The position numbers were made by a program, and so were the translations under genes. The notes under the pieces were generated by a model. The model worked only from the letters and a program-made list of their open reading frames with translations. It searched no databases and was not told where the DNA came from. 11,545 bases of DNA from Bacilli bacterium (GTDB lineage Bacteria > Bacillota_I > Bacilli_A > ML615J-28 > CAG-313), in assembly GCA_900752975.1 (NCBI GenBank), contig CAADXH010000015.1, positions 1 through 11,545 of the forward strand, written 5' to 3'. Each line of letters opens with the position of its first letter. Position 1 is the first letter of the stretch. Positions 5,026 through 11,269 of this stretch are shown in pieces.

Positions 5026-5841
5026 TTATTTACTTTTTATTTTTATTATCTTTATTATATATAAAGGATAATCTTTTTTAAGTTTAGATACAACCTCACT
5101 TTTGTTCTCTGCTGTATCTAATATTAATGCTGAACCGCTACCAGACATTGTTATTTTTCCATAATGTGATATTTGGTTGGACAATTTCTTCAGTTCAGGA
5201 CTATATTCATATGCTGTTTTTTGAAGATCATTATAATAATTTTTGTTTTTTACATCATCTATTATGTTAGTTGTTTTGCTTGGTTGATGCTGCTTTTTAT
5301 ACTCTTTAAAGATAGTTGTTGTATCAACATATATATTTGGACAAATCAATACAAACTTTTGATGTTCAACTTGTATTGGTGTTATTATATCGCCTATTCC
5401 CTCTACAATGCAAGGGGTATTATATAAACTATATGGTATATCAGCACCAAAGTTTTTTAAATAATTTACTAGTTTTGGTTTTTCTATATATATATGTTCT
5501 ATCTTGCAAACTGCCTTTATTACTTCACCAGCATCCATACTAGCACCGCCTAAGCCGGCACCAAATGGAATTCTCTTTTTTATCTTTATTAGGTAATTAG
5601 ATTTAATATTGAAAGTAGTTTTAAAGTTCTTTAAAGTTTTTAAAATCAAATTATTTGACGATGTATCATATTCAGGATGATCTACATATATCAATTTGTC
5701 CTCTGTATTGCTTTTTGATATATATATAGTATCATATAAATTTATTCTTGTATTCAGCATTTGTAAATTATGATAACCATCATTTCTTTTATTTACAACT
5801 TTTAATATTAAATTTACTTTCGCTTTAGCTTTTATTTTCAT
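5026..5841 (-). CDS. ispE: 4-diphosphocytidyl-2-C-methyl-D-erythritol kinase
   Basis: GHMP-family kinase that phosphorylates CDP-methylerythritol in the MEP pathway of isoprenoid precursor synthesis. The 271-residue protein shows the substrate segment AKAKVNL with the conserved Lys8, RNDGYHNL (19-26), the ATP loop PFGAGLGGASMDAG (92-105), GADIPYSL (132-139) with the catalytic Asp134, and the third GHMP motif MSGSGSALI (232-240). The ATP loop departs from the usual AGLGGGSSDAA form: Ala replaces the third Gly, Met the second Ser, and Gly follows DA. The catalytic Lys and Asp remain, so it is probably active. AGGTG lies about 5 nt before the ATG, and only 7 nt separate it from the yabG stop. 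In Bacillus, ispE is also downstream of ksgA and yabG, which supports the call. Confidence 0.93.
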   Translation of the reverse strand: MKIKAKAKVNLILKVVNKRNDGYHNLQMLNTRINLYDTIYISKSNTEDKLIYVDHPEYDTSSNNLILKTLKNFKTTFNIKSNYLIKIKKRIPFGAGLGGASMDAGEVIKAVCKIEHIYIEKPKLVNYLKNFGADIPYSLYNTPCIVEGIGDIITPIQVEHQKFVLICPNIYVDTTTIFKEYKKQHQPSKTTNIIDDVKNKNYYNDLQKTAYEYSPELKKLSNQISHYGKITMSGSGSALILDTAENKSEVVSKLKKDYPLYIIKIIKIKSK

Positions 5842-5848
5842 GTTTCAC

Positions 5849-6619
5849 CTATAATAGAATTTTCATTTTGCCATTCGTTTCAATACCACCAAATGCTTCT
5901 CTACCTTTTTCAATTAATTTTAAGCAGTTTTCAAAATCAATAACTTTCTTGGATGATGTAGATGCAACCTTAATAGCAATAACTGCAGGATCATATGTAT
6001 GGATATTAATTCTTTTAGGACTAGATGCAAAATTTGCTCCAGCTGCAATTAGTGCCTCAAAATTTGAACCACATGCACCTGCAATCACACACATACAATC
6101 GCTTGAAAAATGTTTTCTAATTACTCTAATTGCTTCTACAAAATTACTGGTATTTTCATAATTGGATAATTCTTTAATGCCTTGTCCGTTATAAACATCG
6201 TGACCAGTTATTACCACAATATCTGGGGTAAGTGTTAATATTACTTTTTCTATTTTATCTTTAATTTCTTTTTCCTTTATATATATACCATCAACATGAA
6301 TGCCAACTTCCTCATATAAAGCTATACAACTATCCAAATATTCTTGATCACCATCTATGTGCAGTACTCTGCCAAAAAGTGGAACTCTATTATTTCTAGT
6401 TTTATTTTTTAAAGATAATGTGCGCTCATAATTATTTTTTACTTTTTTTTCTTTATCTATTATGTTATCTGGTGCTTTTATTATATCTTGTAGTTTTGCT
6501 TTTCTAATTATTCGATGTGTATATCCTTTTAATAAAACATCTTCATTATTTATATCATCTAATATATATATGATAGGATCTACATCACTATTTACTATTA
6601 CAAGATCACCTATTTCCAT
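5849..6619 (-). CDS. yabG: YabG, sporulation-specific cysteine protease
   Basis: Peptidase family U57. In Bacillus and Clostridioides, YabG is made in the mother cell and trims spore coat or cortex-related proteins. The 256-residue protein keeps the family blocks: an N-terminal small beta domain (MEIGDLVIVNSD), FGRVLHIDGDQEYL (82-95), VVITGHDVYNGQG (135-147) with the likely catalytic His140, and VIAGACGSNFEALIAAGANFASSP, where Cys183 is the likely nucleophile. The C-terminal GGIETNGKM is typical. It is shorter than the roughly 290 residues of Bacillus YabG, mainly in the linker and the C-terminal part. GGTGG precedes the ATG. It lies 26 nt after ksgA and 7 nt before ispE. In Bacillus, veg and sspF lie between yabG and ispE; both are absent here. 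No sporulation-sigma promoter is visible, so it would be read from the vegetative ksgA promoter. Confidence 0.93.
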   Translation of the reverse strand: MEIGDLVIVNSDVDPIIYILDDINNEDVLLKGYTHRIIRKAKLQDIIKAPDNIIDKEKKVKNNYERTLSLKNKTRNNRVPLFGRVLHIDGDQEYLDSCIALYEEVGIHVDGIYIKEKEIKDKIEKVILTLTPDIVVITGHDVYNGQGIKELSNYENTSNFVEAIRVIRKHFSSDCMCVIAGACGSNFEALIAAGANFASSPKRINIHTYDPAVIAIKVASTSSKKVIDFENCLKLIEKGREAFGGIETNGKMKILL

Positions 6620-6645
6620 TTAAACCACCATTACATTATATGTAA

Positions 6646-7485
6646 TTATTTATTAAGTGTGCTATATACATCATTAGAAAGCTTTACAATTTGTTCGACA
6701 TTTAAAGCTTCTGATCTAACTGTTAGTGGTAGATTGTTTTTTTTAATGATATCTTCTATTATTTCTTTTGATAATGGATAGGCACTTTTGATATTATTGT
6801 ATAGTGTTTTTCTTCTTTGTATAAAAATATTTCGATTAAACTTTAAAAAGAACTCTTCATTAATTAGTGGTAATCTGTCTTGTTTTAATTTAATTTCAAT
6901 GACTGTACTTTCAACTTCCGGTGCAGGGATAAAACAAGTTGGAGCGACATTAAATAACATTTTTACATCAGTATAGTATTGCATCAATACGCTTAAGCTG
7001 TTATAATCTTTGGTTGATGGTTTGCCTGCTAAACGCATTGCTACTTCTTTTTGAACCATTACAATTATTAGTTCAATCATCTTAGTTTCTTCTAAGATTT
7101 TAGTTAGAATAGCTGTTGTTATATAATATGGTAGGTTAGCTACCAAAACAACTGATTCATTGCCAAAATGTTTTTTAATTTCATCTTGAATATTTATCTT
7201 TAAAAAATCTTGATGAATGATTTCAATTTTGTCGTTATTAGTATAACGCTTCATTAACACTTCCACCATGTCTTTGTCTATCTCATAACACACAAGTTTT
7301 TTAGCCCTTTCAGCTAGTAGTCCTGTAAGAGATCCTAGGCCGGGACCAATTTCAATGATATTTTTAGCTTGTAAATCATTAGCATTAACTATTTTATTTA
7401 ATATATTTTGATCAACTAAAAAGTTTTGACCAAAATTTTTTTTAGCTGTAATGTTTTCCTTTATTATTATATTTCTTATTTCCAT
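6646..7485 (-). CDS. rsmA: 16S rRNA (adenine1518-N6/adenine1519-N6)-dimethyltransferase
   Basis: RsmA, also called KsgA, dimethylates two adjacent adenosines in helix 45 of 16S rRNA, a late check on 30S assembly. Loss gives kasugamycin resistance. The 279-residue protein shows the N-terminal KKNFGQNFLVD (15-25), the SAM-binding EIGPGLG (45-51), the acidic YEID (67-70), the catalytic NLPYYIT (117-123) and VQKEVAMRL (144-152). The C-terminal helical domain contains the FIQRRKTL motif (221-228). All key parts are present. AAGGA lies 9 nt before the ATG. It is first gene of the ksgA-yabG-ispE-ycxB unit, from the promoter at 7506-7534. The rnmV gene often found upstream of ksgA in Bacilli is missing here, with rpoE in its place. 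Confidence 0.97.
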   Translation of the reverse strand: MEIRNIIIKENITAKKNFGQNFLVDQNILNKIVNANDLQAKNIIEIGPGLGSLTGLLAERAKKLVCYEIDKDMVEVLMKRYTNNDKIEIIHQDFLKINIQDEIKKHFGNESVVLVANLPYYITTAILTKILEETKMIELIIVMVQKEVAMRLAGKPSTKDYNSLSVLMQYYTDVKMLFNVAPTCFIPAPEVESTVIEIKLKQDRLPLINEEFFLKFNRNIFIQRRKTLYNNIKSAYPLSKEIIEDIIKKNNLPLTVRSEALNVEQIVKLSNDVYSTLNK

Positions 7486-7505
7486 ATTAATTATTCCTTA
7501 ACTAC

Positions 7506-7534
7506 ATTATATCATATATAATTAAATCTTGCAA
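7506..7534 (-). promoter_or_regulatory. Promoter of the ksgA-yabG-ispE-ycxB operon
   Basis: The minus strand has -35 TTGCAA (7534-7529), a 17-bp spacer and a perfect -10 TATAAT (7511-7506) preceded by TGA, an extended -10. The start site would be near 7499, giving a very short 5' UTR of about 14 nt. The -35 overlaps the T tail of the rpoE terminator. Confidence 0.85.
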
Positions 7535-7573
7535 GAAAAGAAAAAACTACATTTCATCAATTGAAACATAGTT
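7531..7573 (-). terminator. Rho-independent terminator of rpoE
   Basis: On the minus strand, AACTATGTTTCA (7573-7562) pairs with TGAAATGTAGTT (7556-7545) across a 5-nt loop ATTGA. This is a 12-bp stem with two G-U pairs in RNA. TTTTTTCTTTTCTT follows. It lies 16 nt after the rpoE stop. The G-U pairs mean the stem is good only when read on this strand. Confidence 0.85.
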
Positions 7574-7589
7574 AAATCCTTTTGTGTTA

Positions 7590-8126
7590 TTATTTGAAAT
7601 CTTCTTCAGTTAATTCATCTTCGTCATCATCGTTTGATAACTCATCATCTTCTTGATTTTCTATTTCCGTTATTTCATGTTCAAAGTCTTCTTCATCCAT
7701 GTTTTCTAATTCACGAGCGATATCATCTTCGTCAGAATCTTCATCTTCATCGTCTTCATCTTCATCTTCGTCTTCGCCATCATCAGAAATATAATCATCA
7801 TCAAAGATGTCATCTTTTAATTCATTCTTCTTAACATCTTCATCATTGTAATAAATCTCTTCATAATCTCCACCATCTTTATCTAAAACAGCAGTAGATT
7901 GACGTTCTTTTAAATCCCAGCAATCATCACCACAATAAACAAAAATACCCGATTCCATAAAGTCTGCAATAAATTGTGCCGCATGTTGTTTAGCTTGTTG
8001 TGGTTTGTATCCTTTAATTTCCATTGCTTCTGCCATTATTGTTAGTATTTTTTGAGGTTTGCGTTTTTTTTGTAAGAGTTCTACAGCTATCTCTAATAAT
8101 GATTTATCTTTTTCTTTAACTCCCAT
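7590..8126 (-). CDS. rpoE: RNA polymerase delta subunit
   Basis: Delta binds core RNA polymerase in Bacilli, promotes recycling and raises transcription specificity and sensitivity to initiating NTP. The 178-residue protein has the folded N-terminal HARE-HTH domain (about 6-75, ending GDDCWDLKER). A long acidic disordered tail (about 82-178) includes an almost pure Asp/Glu run near 117-135. The lysine tract that separates the two parts in Bacillus subtilis delta is nearly absent; only VKKNELK (98-104) hints at it. GGAGG lies about 6 nt before the ATG. It is a single gene between its own promoter and terminator. Delta is a marker of Bacilli and is the best clue to lineage in the window. In Bacillus it lies next to pyrG, so this location is not the usual one. 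Confidence 0.93.
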   Translation of the reverse strand: MGVKEKDKSLLEIAVELLQKKRKPQKILTIMAEAMEIKGYKPQQAKQHAAQFIADFMESGIFVYCGDDCWDLKERQSTAVLDKDGGDYEEIYYNDEDVKKNELKDDIFDDDYISDDGEDEDEDEDDEDEDSDEDDIARELENMDEEDFEHEITEIENQEDDELSNDDDEDELTEEDFK

Positions 8127-8159
8127 AATTATCCTCCAATATATTCTTTATTTTTATGT

Positions 8160-8188
8160 ATTATACTATACTTTATTCAAAATTGCAA
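8160..8188 (-). promoter_or_regulatory. rpoE promoter
   Basis: The minus strand has -35 TTGCAA (8188-8183), a 17-bp spacer and a perfect -10 TATAAT (8165-8160). The start site would be near 8153, giving a leader of about 27 nt. The hexamers and spacing are the same as those of the ksgA promoter. Confidence 0.85.
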
Positions 8189-8217
8189 ATCATTATCTTT
8201 TTTATTTTATTTATCCA

Positions 8218-8421
8218 TTAAATAAGCATATATATCATAACGCCAACTAAGCCTGGAATCCTTAGAATTCCGACTATTAACAATGTAAATACATTGATAG
8301 GAATATTAAGATTAAAATATGAACCTATAAAATTAAATAAAAATAAAATTACAATTCCAAAAAGAAACGATTTAAGCGTCCATTTTAGCACATCTAAAAA
8401 ATGTTTGACAAACTTTTTCAT
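8218..8421 (-). CDS. bofA: BofA-like small membrane protein
   Basis: A 67-residue protein that looks like the pro-sigma-K processing inhibitor BofA family. In Bacillus, BofA holds the membrane protease SpoIVFB inactive in the mother cell until the engulfment checkpoint passes. Evidence is the C-terminal pattern NIPINVFTLLIVGILRIPG (39-57), matching the BofA core of a short loop, a hydrophobic helix, then G-I/L-x-x-PG, and a final hydrophobic segment. An N-terminal basic segment precedes a membrane helix at about 18-33. The usual GxPG glycine is Arg54 here. It is shorter than Bacillus BofA (87). A very G-rich ribosome site (GAGGGGGG) lies upstream, partly inside a hairpin. It is last in the nrnA-nrnA-surE-bofA unit, with no clear terminator before the rpoE promoter. 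Family fit is by pattern only; a generic small membrane protein is the alternative. Confidence 0.68.
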   Translation of the reverse strand: MKKFVKHFLDVLKWTLKSFLFGIVILFLFNFIGSYFNLNIPINVFTLLIVGILRIPGLVGVMIYMLI

Positions 8422-8424
8422 AGG

Positions 8425-8449
8425 TATCCCCCCTCATAATTATATGAGG
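8425..8449 (-). promoter_or_regulatory. Hairpin overlapping the bofA ribosome-binding site
   Basis: CCTCATA (8449-8443 read on the minus strand) pairs perfectly with TATGAGG (8438-8432), with a 4-nt loop, 7 bp in all. The 3' arm contains GAGG, the first half of the bofA Shine-Dalgarno GAGGGGGG; the trailing GGGG stays free. No T tract follows, so it is not a terminator. It could lower or time bofA translation, or separate it from surE. Confidence 0.5.
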
Positions 8450-8456
8450 CTGGTTT

Positions 8457-9173
8457 TTATTTATGATACTTATTATATATATTTTGCGAGGTCATATTAA
8501 ATGTTAATGGTGAAATAGATATATATCCTTTTTTAATTGTTTGAATATCGCCATTCGATTCATCTAGTAATTCCTTAGTTTTATCACATAATGAATAATA
8601 GCAGCCATCTTCTCTTATTTCATATTTTGATTGATATGTGCTTTTTGCTTGATGAGTTATCTTTATTCCTCTCGATATTGCCGGTATATTAACATTCCAA
8701 ACAACATTTTCTTTTAGCATATCATTTTCTTCTAAATATTTAAAGACATCGCCAATATACTTAGAGCCTTCAAAACTATCATATTTACACGAAAAAGCTA
8801 TTGCTTTCTTATTTTTCATTAATCCCTCTAATGCAGCCGCAACAGTACCTGAATAAACAATATCATCACCAACATTATATCCTCTATTAATACCTGATAC
8901 AACTATATCTATATCTAATTTTAATTGGCTTAAGGCAAAAACAACACAATCGCTTGGTGTTCCCGCCAAAGCATAAGTATCTACACCTTTATATATGTCT
9001 TCACATTTTTCAACTGTTAGACCATTTTTAATTGTCAAAGCGTGTGAATTGGCTGACATTTCTACTTTAGGTGCAACAACTACTATTTTTTCTGCGAAAG
9101 TTAGTAGTTCTTTAACTAGTATTTTTATGCCTTCTGCATTTACGCCATCATCATTTACTACTAAGAAGTTCAT
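8457..9173 (-). CDS. surE: 5'/3'-nucleotidase SurE
   Basis: SurE family metal-dependent nucleoside monophosphate phosphatase, linked in other bacteria to stationary-phase survival and nucleotide salvage. The 238-residue protein shows NDDG (7-10) with metal ligands Asp8 and Asp9, MSANSH (39-44) with ligand Ser40, GTPSDCV (71-77), and SGINRGYNVGDD (93-104) with ligand Asn96, followed by YSGTVAAALEG (107-117). All four metal ligands known from the Thermotoga enzyme are present. The start overlaps the nrnA stop by one base (TAATG), with GAGG 7 nt upstream, so translation is coupled. Its neighbours degrade small RNAs and pAp to mononucleotides, which SurE could then dephosphorylate. Confidence 0.95.
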   Translation of the reverse strand: MNFLVVNDDGVNAEGIKILVKELLTFAEKIVVVAPKVEMSANSHALTIKNGLTVEKCEDIYKGVDTYALAGTPSDCVVFALSQLKLDIDIVVSGINRGYNVGDDIVYSGTVAAALEGLMKNKKAIAFSCKYDSFEGSKYIGDVFKYLEENDMLKENVVWNVNIPAISRGIKITHQAKSTYQSKYEIREDGCYYSLCDKTKELLDESNGDIQTIKKGYISISPLTFNMTSQNIYNKYHK

Positions 9174-10183
9174 TAAAATGCCTCTGGATGTTCTTTCTTA
9201 TATATATATAATGTCTGGTCTAATTCTTCTAAAAGATTTTTCATTTCCTTTTTAGAGTAAATTGTCGCTCCTGCAGCTTGTAGATGGCCACCCCCACGAT
9301 AGTGTGTTGCTACTTCATTAATAGAAATAAATCTAGATCTTATACGAACTCTAATTTCCTTATCAGGGGATTCTTTTTTATTTAATACAATTTCAGGTTT
9401 AGGTAACATTTGATCTACAAAAGCAACCCAAATTAGTGATCCTTTTATAGAGTCTAACGTATTAACTAAATTTGCTGCATCCTCTTTTGTCACTTGAAAG
9501 TGTTCCATTATTTGCTTAGTAAAATATATATATGCAACACCGTTTGGGGTTACTTTAAAGTGATTATATACGTATCCTTCTAATTCAAGGGTTTTAACAT
9601 CTTTGACATATAATCCAGGATATATATCTTCTGTATCAATTCCTTTATCTAGTAGCCAACCTGCATTTGATAATGTTTCACTTGTAACTCCGCGATATCT
9701 AAATCTACCAGTATCAGTTATAATTCCCAAAAACAAACATTTTGCAGCATCAAGTGTAAGTTCTAATCCATATTGTTCCCAATACTTGAAAATTCTTGTC
9801 ATGATTGATGCACAAGCGGGCGATGTCGGATCAACATACATTAAATCACCATAATCAGGTGAATCGTCATGATGATCAATTTTAATAATATACTTTCCTA
9901 ATTTATATCTTTCATCACAAATACGCTTTTCTAAAGATGTATCTACTACTATTACTAAGGCATTGTTATATACACTATCATCAATTATATCATTTTCACC
10001 ATATGGTGCCAAATATTCAGGTATATCATCTCCAACTGCATATATGTGCTTATTAGGAAAATTATGCTTTAAATACTTTTTCAATCCTTGTTGAGTACCA
10101 ATACAATCGCCGTCTGGTCTTACATGACGATGAATAATAATCGTATCATACTTTTTAATTTGTTCTAATATTCTATCAAACAT
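9173..10183 (-). CDS. nrnA: DHH/DHHA1 phosphoesterase, NrnA-like (downstream paralog)
   Basis: NrnA family enzymes are manganese-dependent and cut the shortest RNA oligomers (nanoRNAs) and pAp to AMP. Related members cleave pApA and other cyclic-dinucleotide products. The 336-residue protein has the motif I HRHVRPDGDCIG (18-29), Asp81 in VIVVDTS, the signature DHH (103-105), TDTGRFRYR (156-164), and the DHHA1 substrate-binding YRGGGHLQAAG (295-305). It is about 20 residues longer than the paralog, mainly through an insertion near 258-275 (PKPEIVLNKKESPDKE). It starts within the last codons of the paralog (8-nt overlap) with AAAGGAG upstream. Its catalytic residues are complete, so loss of activity after duplication is unlikely. 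GdpP or MgpA-like activity is also possible. Confidence 0.92.
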   Translation of the reverse strand: MFDRILEQIKKYDTIIIHRHVRPDGDCIGTQQGLKKYLKHNFPNKHIYAVGDDIPEYLAPYGENDIIDDSVYNNALVIVVDTSLEKRICDERYKLGKYIIKIDHHDDSPDYGDLMYVDPTSPACASIMTRIFKYWEQYGLELTLDAAKCLFLGIITDTGRFRYRGVTSETLSNAGWLLDKGIDTEDIYPGLYVKDVKTLELEGYVYNHFKVTPNGVAYIYFTKQIMEHFQVTKEDAANLVNTLDSIKGSLIWVAFVDQMLPKPEIVLNKKESPDKEIRVRIRSRFISINEVATHYRGGGHLQAAGATIYSKKEMKNLLEELDQTLYIYKKEHPEAF

Positions 10184-11120
10184 TTGTTTCTCCTTTTACT
10201 ACTTTATTTAATTCTTCAATTACACTATTAATCATATCTAAATTATCAATTGTACATCCACTTGCTTGAAGATGACCACCGCCTCCAAATTTTACAGCTA
10301 CTTGATTTATATTTAAACCACTTGATCTAAGTTCTACATACACTTTTCCATCTACATCTTCCGTGAAATTGGCCCATACTTTGACTTCTTCAATTCCTGC
10401 CATAATATTAACCATTCCTCTAGATATATCAAAAACGGTAGTATTATACTTTTCTACATCTTCTTTTGTGTTTATTAGATAAGCAACACCATATTCAGTT
10501 ATTTTAAACTGCGTAGTAAGGTATGCTCTAAGTCTTATCGTAGCAAGTTTTTCAGTATATAATTTGTTATATATATATTCAGTATCTATTTTATGTTTCA
10601 TTAGTTTACTTACAATACTATATGTTTTAGCATTTGCACTAGAATATCTAAATCTACCACTATCAGTAACTATACCTGTAAATAGAAGTGAAGCACCTAA
10701 ATCTGATATCTTCATTTTCATCTTAAATACCATTTCTGCAACAATTCCTGCACAACTTTCAAAAGAAGTATCAACATGAACAATATCCCCGTATTCACCT
10801 TGAGGTATGTGGTGATCTATTTTTATTAGTTGGTGCCCTAATTTATATCTTTCATCACTAATCAATTTTTCACTACCACAATCAACAACAATAACTAATG
10901 CGTCATTATATTCTGCATCATCAATTTGGTCCATATTACCCATCCAAGAATAGCGTTCATTCATATCACCAATTACAAATACACTTTTTTCTGGAAACGT
11001 TGAAATTATAGCCTCTTTTAGGCCCATTTGCGATCCTAATGCATCACCATCTGGTTTTGTATGTCTATGAATAATTATCTTATTATTTTCTTTTATCGCA
11101 TTATATATATCTTGATACAT
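10176..11120 (-). CDS. nrnA: DHH/DHHA1 phosphoesterase, NrnA-like (upstream paralog)
   Basis: A second NrnA-type enzyme of 314 residues, close to the usual NrnA length (313 in Bacillus). Motifs are HRHTKPDGDALGS (18-30), Asp80 in VIVVDCG, DHH (102-104), VTDSGRFRYS (151-160) and FGGGGHLQASG (278-288). The motif I sequence, with DALGS, is closer to the canonical form than the paralog's DCIGT, so this is the better candidate for the true oligoribonuclease/pAp phosphatase. It is first in the operon, with GGAGGT 8 nt before the ATG and a strong promoter at 11144-11172. The stop TGA lies within the start of the next gene, which shows that TGA is a stop in this organism. The two proteins align end to end and arose by tandem duplication. 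Confidence 0.94.
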   Translation of the reverse strand: MYQDIYNAIKENNKIIIHRHTKPDGDALGSQMGLKEAIISTFPEKSVFVIGDMNERYSWMGNMDQIDDAEYNDALVIVVDCGSEKLISDERYKLGHQLIKIDHHIPQGEYGDIVHVDTSFESCAGIVAEMVFKMKMKISDLGASLLFTGIVTDSGRFRYSSANAKTYSIVSKLMKHKIDTEYIYNKLYTEKLATIRLRAYLTTQFKITEYGVAYLINTKEDVEKYNTTVFDISRGMVNIMAGIEEVKVWANFTEDVDGKVYVELRSSGLNINQVAVKFGGGGHLQASGCTIDNLDMINSVIEELNKVVKGETNV

Positions 11121-11143
11121 TATTTATACCTCCGTGATAGTAT

Positions 11144-11172
11144 ATTATAACATAACATTTAGTTTTTTTCAA
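11144..11172 (-). promoter_or_regulatory. Promoter of the nrnA-nrnA-surE-bofA operon
   Basis: The minus strand has -35 TTGAAA (11172-11167), a 17-bp spacer and a perfect -10 TATAAT (11149-11144) preceded by TGT, an extended -10. The start site would be near 11137, giving a leader of about 17 nt that carries the GGAGGT. Confidence 0.88.
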
Positions 11173-11216
11173 AATAAAAGGACTACTGAGAATTTCCCTC
11201 TGATTAACATATGATA

Positions 11217-11246
11217 TTTACAAACTATGTTAGCTAATGTTATAAT
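11217..11246 (+). promoter_or_regulatory. Promoter of the transposase gene
   Basis: The plus strand has -35 TTTACA (11217-11222), an 18-bp spacer and a perfect -10 TATAAT (11241-11246) preceded by TGT, an extended -10. The start site would be near 11253. It lies 45 bp from the nrnA -35, back to back with it. Confidence 0.7.
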
Positions 11247-11265
11247 AACACCAAAGGATGGTGTT
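11247..11265 (+). promoter_or_regulatory. Leader hairpin with the transposase ribosome site in its loop
   Basis: AACACCA (11247-11253) pairs perfectly with TGGTGTT (11259-11265), 7 bp, and the 5-nt loop is AAGGA, the Shine-Dalgarno core. The expected start of the nearby promoter (about 11253) falls at the end of the 5' arm. Transcripts from this promoter therefore could not form the stem, whereas read-through transcripts could. Confidence 0.5.
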
Positions 11266-11269
11266 AAAT

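Noticed and set aside
5868..6161. A 97-residue plus-strand frame inside yabG
   Set aside because: It is antisense to conserved YabG motifs, with no ribosome site and no promoter.
7634..7834. A His/Leu/Arg-rich plus-strand frame
   Set aside because: It is antisense to the Asp/Glu codon repeats of the rpoE tail, which always give such frames.
8059..8250. A plus-strand small gene antisense to the rpoE 5' end and promoter
   Set aside because: It covers the rpoE start, Shine-Dalgarno and promoter in antisense, and lacks its own ribosome site.
10176..10183. A programmed frameshift fusing the two nrnA paralogs
   Set aside because: The downstream paralog has AAAGGAG and its own ATG, both proteins are full length, and no slippery sequence is seen at the overlap.
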